DNA of 23,583 nucleotides from CAZTGZ01 sp044339595 (GCA_044339595.1 JBIIVF010000021.1:1-23583), one strand, 5' to 3'; positions 7,939 through 16,001 are shown, numbered from the stretch's first letter. A program made the numbers and translations. Notes: generated by a model from the letters alone, not told the origin.

Positions 7939-9576
7939 ATGGCAAAACAAATTCACTTTAACACCGACGCCAGAGATGCCCTCAAAAGAGGCGTTGATGC
8001 ATTGGCAAACGCAGTAAAAGTAACCTTAGGTCCACAAGGACGCAACGTGGTTATAGACAAAAAATTCGGATCACCTACCGTAACCAAAGATGGTGTAACG
8101 GTAGCGAAAGAAATTGAATTGAAAAACCCGATCGAAAATATGGGTGCTCAAATGGTAAAAGAAGTGGCTTCTAAAACTGCTGATCAAGCAGGAGATGGTA
8201 CCACTACTGCAACTGTTTTGGCTCAATCAATTGTTTCAACCGGATTGAAAAACGTAGCAGCCGGCGCTAACCCAATGGACCTGAAACGTGGTATCGACAA
8301 AGCTGTGAAAGCAGTGGTAGCCAACTTAAAAAGCATTTCACAAGTAGTGGGCGACGACATCAACAAAATTCGTCAGGTTGCCTCTATTTCAGCCAACAAC
8401 GACGAACTGATTGGTGAGCTTATTGCTAGTGCCATGCAGAAAGTTGGTAAAGATGGTGTAATTACCGTAGAAGAAGCCAAAGGAACCGAAACTGAAGTGA
8501 AGACCGTAGAAGGGATGCAGTTCGACAGAGGTTATCTTTCTCCTTACTTCGTAACCAATACCGAGAAGATGGAAGCAGACCTCGACAATCCTTTCATTTT
8601 GATTTACGACAAGAAAATCAGCAGCATGAAAGAACTGTTGCCGGTACTCGAAAAAGTTGCCCAAACCGGTAAACCTTTGGTCATCATTTCCGAAGAAGTT
8701 GAAGGTGAAGCTTTGGCTACCCTTGTGGTAAACAAAATTAGAGGCGCTTTGAAAGTAGCTGCTGTAAAAGCTCCCGGCTTCGGAGATCGCAGAAAAGAAA
8801 TGTTGCAAGATATCGCCATTCTTACCGGCGGACAAGTAATCAGCGAAGAGCAAGGTCGCAAACTAGACGATGCCGGCTTTGACGCTTTGGGAACTTGTGA
8901 AAAAATCACGATCAATAAGGATACCACCACCATCGTGAATGGTGCAGGATCCAAAGAAGAAATCGTTGGACGTGTGAACCAAATTAAAGCTCAGATTGAG
9001 TCTTCAACATCTGATTACGACAAAGAAAAACTGCAGGAAAGATTGGCCAAATTAAGTGGCGGTGTTGCGGTATTATACATCGGTGCAGCTTCAGAGGTTG
9101 AAATGAAAGAAAAGAAAGACCGTGTGGATGATGCATTGCATGCCACCCGCGCTGCGGTAGAAGAAGGCATCGTTCCGGGAGGAGGTGTTGCATATATCCG
9201 CGCCATCGAATCATTGGTGAACATGAAAGGCGAAAACGAAGATGAGAATACAGGTATTCAAATCATTCGCAAAGCATTAGAAGAGCCATTGCGTCAGATC
9301 GTGACCAATGCCGGTGGCGAAGGTTCTGTGATCATCCAAAAGATCAAAGAAGGAACCGGAGACTACGGTTACAATGCCCGCACAGAACAATTCGAAAACC
9401 TGATCAGTGCCGGTGTAATCGATCCAACGAAGGTAAGCAGAGTAGCCCTTGAAAATGCTGCTTCCGTAGCCAGTATGTTGCTCACCACCGACTGTCTGAT
9501 TGCCGACGAACCTGAAGAGAACAAAGGACCTGCTATGCCAGCCGGAATGGGTGGTATGGATGGAATGGGGTATTAA
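7939..9576 (+). CDS. groEL: Chaperonin GroEL
   Basis: GroEL is the 60-kDa ATP-driven chaperonin that forms two seven-fold rings. The 545-residue product has the standard length and all core signatures: VTLGPQGRNVVIDKKFG (residues 28-44), the nucleotide-binding GDGTTTATVLAQ (85-96, with Asp86), the apical-domain KAPGFGDRRKEML, and the ATPase-domain EEGIVPGGGVA. It ends in the flexible GGM-rich tail (MPAGMGGMDGMGY). It follows groES in an operon and is closed by a strong terminator 24 bases downstream. Nothing unusual was seen. Confidence 0.99.
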   Translation: MAKQIHFNTDARDALKRGVDALANAVKVTLGPQGRNVVIDKKFGSPTVTKDGVTVAKEIELKNPIENMGAQMVKEVASKTADQAGDGTTTATVLAQSIVSTGLKNVAAGANPMDLKRGIDKAVKAVVANLKSISQVVGDDINKIRQVASISANNDELIGELIASAMQKVGKDGVITVEEAKGTETEVKTVEGMQFDRGYLSPYFVTNTEKMEADLDNPFILIYDKKISSMKELLPVLEKVAQTGKPLVIISEEVEGEALATLVVNKIRGALKVAAVKAPGFGDRRKEMLQDIAILTGGQVISEEQGRKLDDAGFDALGTCEKITINKDTTTIVNGAGSKEEIVGRVNQIKAQIESSTSDYDKEKLQERLAKLSGGVAVLYIGAASEVEMKEKKDRVDDALHATRAAVEEGIVPGGGVAYIRAIESLVNMKGENEDENTGIQIIRKALEEPLRQIVTNAGGEGSVIIQKIKEGTGDYGYNARTEQFENLISAGVIDPTKVSRVALENAASVASMLLTTDCLIADEPEENKGPAMPAGMGGMDGMGY

Positions 9577-9600
9577 TCCCAATTCACGCTAACAAATAGA

Positions 9601-9628
9601 AGCCCGGATCGCAAGTCCGGGCTTTTTT
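9601..9628 (+). terminator. Rho-independent terminator of groES-groEL
   Basis: AGCCCGGA (9601-9608) pairs perfectly with TCCGGGCT (9616-9623) around a 7-base loop and runs into six T residues. Confidence 0.93.
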
Positions 9629-9801
9629 GATCGCGGATTAGACGGATGAAGGGATGGCCGCGGAGGACTGTTTTCGATAAAAATCATGGTAATGATAAAA
9701 TCAAATGAATCATATAAATCAATGCAATTATAATATGATGATATTCGCATTACGACCATGCTTCCTAAACCTCAACCTCTCCTTCCAAACCAGTACTGCC
9801 C
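9629..9801. repeat. Gene-free spacer with CGGAT and AATCA short repeats
   Basis: No gene is seen here. The first part contains GCGGATTA, GACGGATGAA and GGGATGG units (about 9632-9660). The second contains AATCA at 9682, 9699, 9708 and 9717, the last three exactly 9 bases apart, in an AT-rich tract. From memory, tracts of this kind (CGGATTA units, then AATCATAT-like units) are common between genes in Bacteroidota. This copy is short and degenerate. Confidence 0.5.
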
Positions 9802-10875
9802 CTAAAACGGATTTTTATAATCTGCGTTATTTAAAAATGTTTGATCCGTCAATGTATTTAAGAAGGCCAGTATATCCTTTTTTTGAACATCTGAAAGTCG
9901 GTTTCTACGGATAATCTCCATTTTATCGAAGGTAATGTTGGGAGAATCGAGGTGTACGTCTTCGTCGTAAAACTTAATGACTTCCTGCAGAGAAGCAAAT
10001 CTGCCATCGTGCATATAAGGACCGGTAAGGGCAACGTTGCGCAATGAAGGCGTTTTGAATTTCCCGATTTCGGTTGGAATCTTTGTAAAGCCCCCTTTGC
10101 CTTTATCCTTGAATACCAAATCCAGGCCCACGTTATGGAAGTCATTGTCATGCATCAGAATTCCGGAATGACAACCAAAGCATCCTTTTTGTTTCATGAT
10201 TTCAAATCCGGCCTCTTCTGATGGCGTGAATTTATCTAGGCCTCTATTCACACGATCAAATTTTGAATCATCGCTGATGATGGTCAGTAAAAACTGCTCC
10301 AAAGCTTTCGCCAGTAAGGTATCAGTAATGGTTTCAGTTCCAAAGGCCTTTTTAAAATGGTCACGATAAAAAACCGAGGCATTTAATTTGGCAACTACTT
10401 CCGGGACACGTGCATCCATTTCCACAGGGTTTTTTATAGGCATCAAAGCGAGCTGTCGCAGGGTCATTGCACTGCCATCCCAAAAAAGCTTCTTGTTCCA
10501 CATGAGATTGAAAATAGGCATGCTATTCCGATCGCCTTTGAGTCCACGAATGCCTTCTGAAAGAACCTTTTGATTATCCGTAAAGCCGCGACCTAAGTTA
10601 TGGCAATCGCCGCAAGCCTGTTTACCATTTCCACTCAGAATTGGATCATAAAATAAAAACCGACCCAACGCTACGCCATTTTTAGTAAGGGGATTATCCG
10701 CCGGAATCAATAAATCCGGCATCTCAGAAGAAGTTTTAAGAATAAAAGTATCTGAAGGCGAAGGTTCTTGCGGTTTAGTGATAATTATATCCGGAGGATC
10801 ATCCTTACAAGCATGCAACATCACGTTCATTGCCAACAGCAAGAGTATGGCCGGGGTAAAACGGCGTTTATTCAT
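9802..10875 (-). CDS. Di-heme cytochrome c peroxidase, lipoprotein
   Basis: Bacterial cytochrome c peroxidases (CCP/MauG family) reduce hydrogen peroxide in the periplasm with electrons from a small cytochrome. The 357-residue product carries two c-type heme motifs, CGDCH at 88-92 and CFGCH at 232-236, and the family motif PYMHDGRF (287-294), whose Met is the usual distal ligand of the C-terminal heme. The N-terminus is a lipoprotein signal (MLHAC, Cys at residue 23), so it is probably membrane-anchored. Length and motif order fit the family. It starts 8 bases after the stop of the T9SS-sorted protein and is probably cotranscribed. True peroxidase against MauG-like oxidase activity cannot be decided from sequence. 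Confidence 0.93.
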   Translation of the reverse strand: MNKRRFTPAILLLLAMNVMLHACKDDPPDIIITKPQEPSPSDTFILKTSSEMPDLLIPADNPLTKNGVALGRFLFYDPILSGNGKQACGDCHNLGRGFTDNQKVLSEGIRGLKGDRNSMPIFNLMWNKKLFWDGSAMTLRQLALMPIKNPVEMDARVPEVVAKLNASVFYRDHFKKAFGTETITDTLLAKALEQFLLTIISDDSKFDRVNRGLDKFTPSEEAGFEIMKQKGCFGCHSGILMHDNDFHNVGLDLVFKDKGKGGFTKIPTEIGKFKTPSLRNVALTGPYMHDGRFASLQEVIKFYDEDVHLDSPNITFDKMEIIRRNRLSDVQKKDILAFLNTLTDQTFLNNADYKNPF

Positions 10876-10883
10876 GACCGTAT

Positions 10884-12173
10884 TTATTGCTGAATCACGA
10901 TTTTCTTGAACACCGGACTACCGGGTGTTTCAATGGCCAGGGTATACACACCCATGGGCAGACCATTCAGGTTTAGGTCAGCTTTATTCAAACCATCACG
11001 GATTTCAAATTTCTTCACCAATTGACCTTTCACATCATATACATCCACTGATAAAATGGTTAATCCGGTAAGCTCAACGGTTACATCACCCAAAGAAGGG
11101 TTTGGATAAACATTGGCAGCATTCAAAAAAGAAACAAATTTCATTTCCTCTGCTTTAAAACCATAGTTGAATTGAGTATTGTTACCAGAAGTTTTGAGGT
11201 CGTTCACTTCACCACTTTCACCATTTAATTGAAAAATATAATGTTCATCTTTTTGTGAGGTGTGACGAATGAGATAATTATTGAGCAGGTCATATTCTAT
11301 AGAGGTAGCTTCCACTTTATGCTCTGAGCCACCCACTTTATCATAATTACTAAGATTCACACGATTCGAACTTCTGAAAGTTTCAGGGTCAAGGGTGACG
11401 GAAAAAATTTGAACTTTATTCCCTTCCGTATATTCAAAAGCAACCGCTTGCAGGATATTTTTGTCAGCATTGTAAACAAAATCGAGGAAATTATGATGCA
11501 CGGCTTGCTTTGAAATAACTCGACCACTGTTTGCATCAATTCGGATCAAACGATTGGTGCCGGTCACATCTTTGGCAGTAAAAATGATTTGATTGGTGCT
11601 GCTGATATAAGACAAGTTGCTGATACCCACTTCTGTCTGACTTTTTTCATTGAAGATCGGATCAATATTAGAGAAGTTTGATTTTCCGTAAAAAGGTAAA
11701 GCAGGAACGTTCAGCGACAGTGAATTAAAATCTGTCTTAAACAATGTGCTTCCGTTGCCCACATTTACGGCAATAAAAGAGATCTCTTCTTGATTATTTC
11801 CATAACCATTGTGCTCTGTGGTCACTGTGAAGAAACCATAGGCCTTTGATTTTGGCAAATACACACCACCAAATACTTGTCCGTTGATGGGCACACTTTG
11901 TAATCTTTTGCCGGAAAATACAGAATAAGATTCGAGGGAAGTAAGTCCATTCAGCCGCTTCATAAGGTACATTGTGTTCAAATCGTTGTCGTAAGCGATT
12001 GAATTCTCCATAGCTTCTCCTGCATGTGTAGCAAGCTGTTTAGAAACTTCAGTAACCGGATTATAGGTCATTAAACTGTAGTCCGACAAATTGTTCCGCA
12101 CGGCTACTGCATTTTGAGCAAAACTGAATACGGAGGATCCAACAATGGTAAAAATGAGGGTTAGTTTTTTCAT
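10884..12173 (-). CDS. Secreted protein with T9SS type A sorting domain
   Basis: The 429-residue product starts with a signal peptide (MKKLTLIFTIVGSSVFSFAQ, cleavage near residue 19-20). The middle (about 20-350) is beta-rich with repeated SYSVFSGKR- and IRIDANSGRV-like strands, which resembles a beta-propeller, but I do not recognise a named family. The last 75 residues are a clear T9SS type A domain: VYPNPSLGDVTVEL, then VDVYDVKGQLVKK and GVYTLAIE. It is therefore exported across the outer membrane and probably anchored or released there. A promoter lies about 20-50 bases upstream, and the cytochrome c peroxidase gene follows after 8 bases. Function unknown. Confidence 0.88.
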   Translation of the reverse strand: MKKLTLIFTIVGSSVFSFAQNAVAVRNNLSDYSLMTYNPVTEVSKQLATHAGEAMENSIAYDNDLNTMYLMKRLNGLTSLESYSVFSGKRLQSVPINGQVFGGVYLPKSKAYGFFTVTTEHNGYGNNQEEISFIAVNVGNGSTLFKTDFNSLSLNVPALPFYGKSNFSNIDPIFNEKSQTEVGISNLSYISSTNQIIFTAKDVTGTNRLIRIDANSGRVISKQAVHHNFLDFVYNADKNILQAVAFEYTEGNKVQIFSVTLDPETFRSSNRVNLSNYDKVGGSEHKVEATSIEYDLLNNYLIRHTSQKDEHYIFQLNGESGEVNDLKTSGNNTQFNYGFKAEEMKFVSFLNAANVYPNPSLGDVTVELTGLTILSVDVYDVKGQLVKKFEIRDGLNKADLNLNGLPMGVYTLAIETPGSPVFKKIVIQQ

Positions 12174-12193
12174 GGTTGTAACTATTTAAGATA

Positions 12194-12224
12194 CGAATAT
12201 ACCGTAACATATGTCTGAATCAAA
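12194..12224 (-). promoter_or_regulatory. Promoter of the T9SS type A protein and peroxidase pair
   Basis: Read on the minus strand: TTTG (12221-12224), 19 bases, then TATATTCG (12194-12201), seven of eight positions of the Bacteroidota TAnnTTTG box. It would start transcription about 15 bases before the ATG. Confidence 0.55.
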
Positions 12225-12496
12225 TCATATTTTAAATAATTAGATAAAAGTTACATTTCATGGGGACGAACATTTCCCCGAGGTCTCCGCAGGGACCTTG
12301 AGGGAATTGATAAGCAAAACGATCAACACAATGCAAGTAGAATGTTTGCAGCACAAATTCTAACATGCCAGCGCAAGTTTACACTTACATTGTTCAAACA
12401 TGATTAAGATTTTTTGATTTTGGAGGAATGGTTTGGCGCAGCCAACCCCGACAAGGTCAACGACAGCATCACTGACCATGTTTGATTTGAAAATAA
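12225..12496. other. Gene-poor gap with three inverted repeats
   Basis: No credible full gene lies here. Three inverted repeats stand out: 12274-12306 (TTCCCCGAGGTC against GACCTTGAGGGAA, one bulged A and one G-T pair, 8-base loop), 12430-12447 (GGTTTGGC against GCCAACC, one bulged T, GCA loop) and 12455-12477 (GGTCA against TGACC, 13-base loop). None is followed by a T tract, so they are not terminators. All lie upstream of the predicted rpsA transcription start. A few short frames here use C-ending codons but have no recognisable product. Confidence 0.5.
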
Positions 12497-12527
12497 TTGT
12501 TTTTATCACAAATCCTTTTTACTTTTG
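12497..12527 (+). promoter_or_regulatory. rpsA promoter
   Basis: TTGT at 12497-12500, a 19-base spacer and a perfect TACTTTTG at 12520-12527 form a textbook Bacteroidota promoter. Transcription should begin near 12533, which rules out the longer possible starts at 12433 and 12478 for S1. Confidence 0.82.
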
Positions 12528-12555
12528 CCGCCCTTTGAAAGGAGAACACATTGAA

Positions 12556-14916
12556 TTGACTGAACAAAATTTAGAAAACGAAAAGGAGATCACCTCCGAG
12601 AACGTAACAGAAACCCAGGATGTTACTGAGAGCGTTCAAACTCCCATCCCGGCTGAAAATGAAGCTGAATCCACCGAATCAGGTGATGCACCGGAAGCCG
12701 AAGAAACCACTACCATCGTGGAAGAAGTAGTAGCTACTACACCGGAAGAAACTGAAGCAACTGTCGCTGAAGAACCGATTCAGACCAAAAAATTAACCCA
12801 TGTTGAAAATGAAATTCCTGCCCACAACCCAGACACTTTTGATTGGGGAATGGACAAGGAAGGATTTTCTACGTATTCAAATTCGGAAATTGAAACTCTG
12901 AAAACCCTTTATGAAAACACGCTCAAGCAAATTGAAGAGCAAACCGTAGTAAAAGGCCGTGTAGTGGGTTTCACCGACAAAGACGTGGTATTAGACATCG
13001 GATTTAAATCGGATGGATTGGTAGCTCGTACAGAATTCCGTGAATTCCCAGACTTAAAAGTGGGTGATGAAGTGGAAGTGTTTGTAGAAACCACGGAAGA
13101 TTCTCTTGGACAATTAATTCTGTCGCGTAAAAAAGCAGTTGCTGAAGGCGCTTGGGACAGAATCATTGCTGCTATGGAGAACAATGAGATTGTTAAAGGG
13201 TACGTTAAAACGCGCACCAAAGGCGGTTTGGTTGTGGATGTATGGGGCATTGATGCCTTCTTACCGGGATCACAAATTGATGTGAAACCAATTCGCGACT
13301 ATGATATCTATGTTGGTCAAAACATGGAGTTTAAAATCGTTAAGGTAAACGATATGTACAAAAACGTCGTGATTTCGCATAAAGCGCTGATCGAAGACGA
13401 TATCGAAGCTCAAAAGAGCGAAATTCTTTCCAGACTTGAAAAAGGTCAGGTATTGGAAGGCATAGTGAAGAACATGACTTCATTTGGAGTATTCGTAGAT
13501 TTAGGAGGTGTAGACGGATTGTTGCACATCACCGATATCTCTTGGGGGCGCATCAACCATCCGGAAGAAGTGCTTACCCTGGATGATAAAATCAACGTGG
13601 TTGTTCTCGACTTTGACGATGAGAAAAAACGTATTTCTTTGGGCTTGAAACAATTGCAACCACATCCATGGGATGAAATGGCTTCAGATATTCAAGTAGG
13701 TGCCAAAGTGAAAGGAAAAGTAGTAACGGTTGCAGATTACGGTGCATTTATCGAAGTCGCAAATGGAATCGAAGGCCTTATCCACGTTTCAGAAATGTCA
13801 TGGTCACAGCATTTGCGTAATCCACAGGATTTCATGAAAGTGGGAGACGAAGTTGAAGCAGTTGTATTGAGCGTTGATAAAGATGAACACAAATTGTCTT
13901 TGGGCATCAAGCAATTATCGTCTGATCCATGGGAAAATATAGAAAGTAAATACCCTGTAAACTCAAAGCATTCAGGAATCGTTCGCAACTTGACCAATTA
14001 TGGTCTGTTTGTAGAGCTTGAAGAAGGCGTTGATGGATTGGTTCACGTTTCAGATTTGTCATGGAGTAAGAAAATTAAACATCCTGCTGAATTCACCAAG
14101 AAAGGTGAACCACTGGAAGTGATTGTGCTCGAAATTGACAGAGAAAACCGCAGACTTAGCCTCGGTCACAAACAACTCGATGAAAACCCATGGGATACAT
14201 TTGAAACCATCTTCTATGAAGGTTCAACCCATAGTGGAACCATCGTTGAAATCAATGACAAAGGTTGTACCGTATCTCTTCCTTACGGTGTTGAAGGATT
14301 TGCTCCTTCAAAACACATCATGAAAGAAGATAAATCTAAAGTGAAAGCGGACGAAGAACTCACTTTCAAAGTGATTGAATTCAACAAAGATCAGAAGCGC
14401 ATTATATTGTCTCATACCGATTTATGGAAGCAAGAAGAACGCAGCAGAAAGGAAGATGAGAAAAATGAAGCCACTGTAAAGGCCAAGAAAACCAACAAAG
14501 CAGTGAGTGACATCAACAACGCTAATGAACGCGGAACTTTGGGTGATTTGGATGCATTAAGCCAATTAAAGGCACAAATGGAAAGCAGCGAAAAATCTGC
14601 TCCTGCGAAAAAAGCAAAAGCTGAAAAATCACAAGCGCCTAAGGTTGAAGCACCTCAAGCCGAAGCAGTTGTAGAAACTGCCGAAGAAAAACCAGCCAAA
14701 GCGAAAAAAGGAACCGCTGGCGACGATTTGAAGAAAATCAATGGTGTTGGCCCCGCATTTGAAAAAAGACTCAATGCGCTTGGAATTTACACCTATGACG
14801 ATATGATTTCATTGACAGATGATAAAATTGCTGAGCTCGAAACTCAAGACAGCATGACTTCATTGGATCAATGGCATAAATGGATGGAAGAAGCTACAGA
14901 ATTGAAAAACAGCTAA
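12556..14916 (+). CDS. rpsA: 30S ribosomal protein S1 with extra C-terminal HHH-like domain
   Basis: S1 binds mRNA on the small ribosomal subunit. The 786-residue product has an acidic N-terminal region (1-100), six S1 (OB-fold) domains at about 127-195, 210-280, 296-370, 382-457, 469-545 and 556-626, a Lys/Ala/Glu-rich linker, and a final segment (about 722-786: DDLKKINGVGPAFEKRLNAL and on) that reads as a helix-hairpin-helix-type domain. Domains 3-5 carry the typical GLLHITDISW-like motif. Start: the frame is open further up, but the promoter at 12497-12527 lies inside that extension. The first start after the transcription start is TTG at 12556, 11 bases after GGAG (12541-12544); ATT at 12550 is a less likely alternative. 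Single gene with its own terminator. Confidence 0.93.
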   Translation: MTEQNLENEKEITSENVTETQDVTESVQTPIPAENEAESTESGDAPEAEETTTIVEEVVATTPEETEATVAEEPIQTKKLTHVENEIPAHNPDTFDWGMDKEGFSTYSNSEIETLKTLYENTLKQIEEQTVVKGRVVGFTDKDVVLDIGFKSDGLVARTEFREFPDLKVGDEVEVFVETTEDSLGQLILSRKKAVAEGAWDRIIAAMENNEIVKGYVKTRTKGGLVVDVWGIDAFLPGSQIDVKPIRDYDIYVGQNMEFKIVKVNDMYKNVVISHKALIEDDIEAQKSEILSRLEKGQVLEGIVKNMTSFGVFVDLGGVDGLLHITDISWGRINHPEEVLTLDDKINVVVLDFDDEKKRISLGLKQLQPHPWDEMASDIQVGAKVKGKVVTVADYGAFIEVANGIEGLIHVSEMSWSQHLRNPQDFMKVGDEVEAVVLSVDKDEHKLSLGIKQLSSDPWENIESKYPVNSKHSGIVRNLTNYGLFVELEEGVDGLVHVSDLSWSKKIKHPAEFTKKGEPLEVIVLEIDRENRRLSLGHKQLDENPWDTFETIFYEGSTHSGTIVEINDKGCTVSLPYGVEGFAPSKHIMKEDKSKVKADEELTFKVIEFNKDQKRIILSHTDLWKQEERSRKEDEKNEATVKAKKTNKAVSDINNANERGTLGDLDALSQLKAQMESSEKSAPAKKAKAEKSQAPKVEAPQAEAVVETAEEKPAKAKKGTAGDDLKKINGVGPAFEKRLNALGIYTYDDMISLTDDKIAELETQDSMTSLDQWHKWMEEATELKNS

Positions 14917-14936
14917 ACCATTTCATACACCTACTC

Positions 14937-14969
14937 AAAGCCGGTATGTCAGTCATACCGGCTTTTTTT
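14937..14969 (+). terminator. Rho-independent terminator of rpsA
   Basis: AAAGCCGGTATG (14937-14948) pairs perfectly with CATACCGGCTTT (14954-14965) around a 5-base loop and ends in seven T residues. Confidence 0.95.
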
Positions 14970-15033
14970 ATGCTTAAAAATTCAAAATGCCCGACCTGGA
15001 ATATGAAGGCATCCATTTTGTGTCAATTTTATG

Positions 15034-15041
15034 TACTTTTG
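15034..15041 (+). promoter_or_regulatory. -7 box of the EVE-pyr operon
   Basis: TACTTTTG is identical to the rpsA -7 box. A TTTG at 15017-15020 is closer than usual (13 bases), so the -33 part is weak. The ATG at 15049 begins only 7 bases after the box, so the message would be leaderless or nearly so. Confidence 0.65.
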
Positions 15042-15048
15042 CCCTCCA

Positions 15049-15456
15049 ATGAACTACTGGCTCGTAAAATCTGAACCCTTCAAGTATTCATGGGATCAAT
15101 TTCTAAAAGACAAAGTGACCTTTTGGGATGGGGTCCGTAATTATCAGGCCAGAAACAATCTAAAAGATATGCGCACTGGCGATCTATGTATGTTTTATCA
15201 CAGCAACGAAGGAAAAGAAATCGTGGGAATTGCGGAAGTGGTTAAACAAGCCTATCAGGATCCAACCACAGAAGATCCTCGCTGGGTAGTGGTCGATTTC
15301 AAACCAAGCCAAACCCTAAAATCACCCGTTGGATTGGACAAAATACGTCAAGACGCAGTCTTACAAAATATCGGTCTTATACGACAAACCCAGCTATCGG
15401 TGATGCCGCTGAACCCAGACGAGTTTAATAGAATATTGATGTTATCTGAAGCTTGA
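15049..15456 (+). CDS. EVE domain protein
   Basis: The 135-residue product is a single EVE domain, a relative of the PUA and YTH folds that in several studied cases binds modified bases in nucleic acids. Motifs seen: MNYWLVKSEP at the start, FWDGVRNYQARNNLKDMRTGD (read as two parts, residues 25-45), FYHSNEGKEIVGIAEV and DPRWVVVDFKP. Length is normal for stand-alone members. An upstream ATG in frame (15031) is rejected because it overlaps the -7 promoter box. The gene heads an operon with pyrR (1-base gap). Known EVE proteins differ in role, so no substrate can be named from sequence. Confidence 0.93.
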   Translation: MNYWLVKSEPFKYSWDQFLKDKVTFWDGVRNYQARNNLKDMRTGDLCMFYHSNEGKEIVGIAEVVKQAYQDPTTEDPRWVVVDFKPSQTLKSPVGLDKIRQDAVLQNIGLIRQTQLSVMPLNPDEFNRILMLSEA

Positions 15457-15457
15457 T

Positions 15458-16000
15458 ATGTCCGGAAGAAAAATCTTAGACGCCCATAAACTCGACATTA
15501 TCTTGCATCGGCTTGCCCTCGAATTGCTGGAAAATCATAAAAATCCGGAACAAACCGCCATTATCGGTCTTCAACCTCGCGGTATCATCCCTGCAAAGCG
15601 ATTGCATCAGCATTTATGCGAAATCACAGGCAATCATCAAATACCGTTTGGCTTGCTCGATATCACCTTTTATAGAGATGACTTCAGAAGAAGCAGTAAA
15701 CCCCTGATTCCGAGCAGCATGGAATTGAATTTTTCTGTAGAAGATAAGCAAGTAATTTTGGTCGATGACGTGCTTTACACCGGCAGATCTGTTCGAGCTG
15801 CTTTGAACGCGCTAAATGACTTCGGAAGACCTTTGAAAACTGAGTTGCTGGTGTTAATAGATCGTCGATACAGCCGCGAATTGCCTATAGAACCCAATTA
15901 TGTTGGTGAAGAAGTCGATTCTCGCGCCAATGATAAAGTTGAAGTGAAATGGAAAGAAACCCATGGCGAAGATGAAGTATGGATTATAACGACAGATTGA
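15458..16000 (+). CDS. pyrR: PyrR-type phosphoribosyltransferase
   Basis: PyrR proteins convert uracil and PRPP to UMP and, in Firmicutes, also bind pyr mRNA leaders to control attenuation. The 180-residue product has the normal length, the PRPP-binding loop VILVDDVLYTGRS (99-111), the IGLQPRGIIPAKRL segment (36-49) and the family ending REL..NYVGEEVDS. It sits between the EVE gene (1-base gap) and pyrB (1-base gap). No PyrR-type mRNA binding loop is seen before the operon, so an RNA-binding role is not supported here; the enzymatic role is the safer call. Confidence 0.93.
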   Translation: MSGRKILDAHKLDIILHRLALELLENHKNPEQTAIIGLQPRGIIPAKRLHQHLCEITGNHQIPFGLLDITFYRDDFRRSSKPLIPSSMELNFSVEDKQVILVDDVLYTGRSVRAALNALNDFGRPLKTELLVLIDRRYSRELPIEPNYVGEEVDSRANDKVEVKWKETHGEDEVWIITTD

Positions 16001-16001
16001 A

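Noticed and set aside
8389..8853. Open frame of 154 codons opposite groEL
   Set aside because: It is a shadow of the groEL codon pattern with no recognisable product.
7636..9576. HrcA/CIRCE control of groES-groEL
   Set aside because: No TTAGCACTC-N9-GAGTGCTAA or close variant was found in the upstream gap.
9629..9730. CRISPR-like array after groEL
   Set aside because: Units are 5-10 bases, degenerate and without unique spacers of regular length; no cas genes are near.
12433..12555. Extension of S1 by 41 codons from TTG 12433, or from ATG 12478
   Set aside because: A near-perfect promoter (12497-12527) lies inside this stretch, so the message starts after both codons; the extra residues also do not look like S1.
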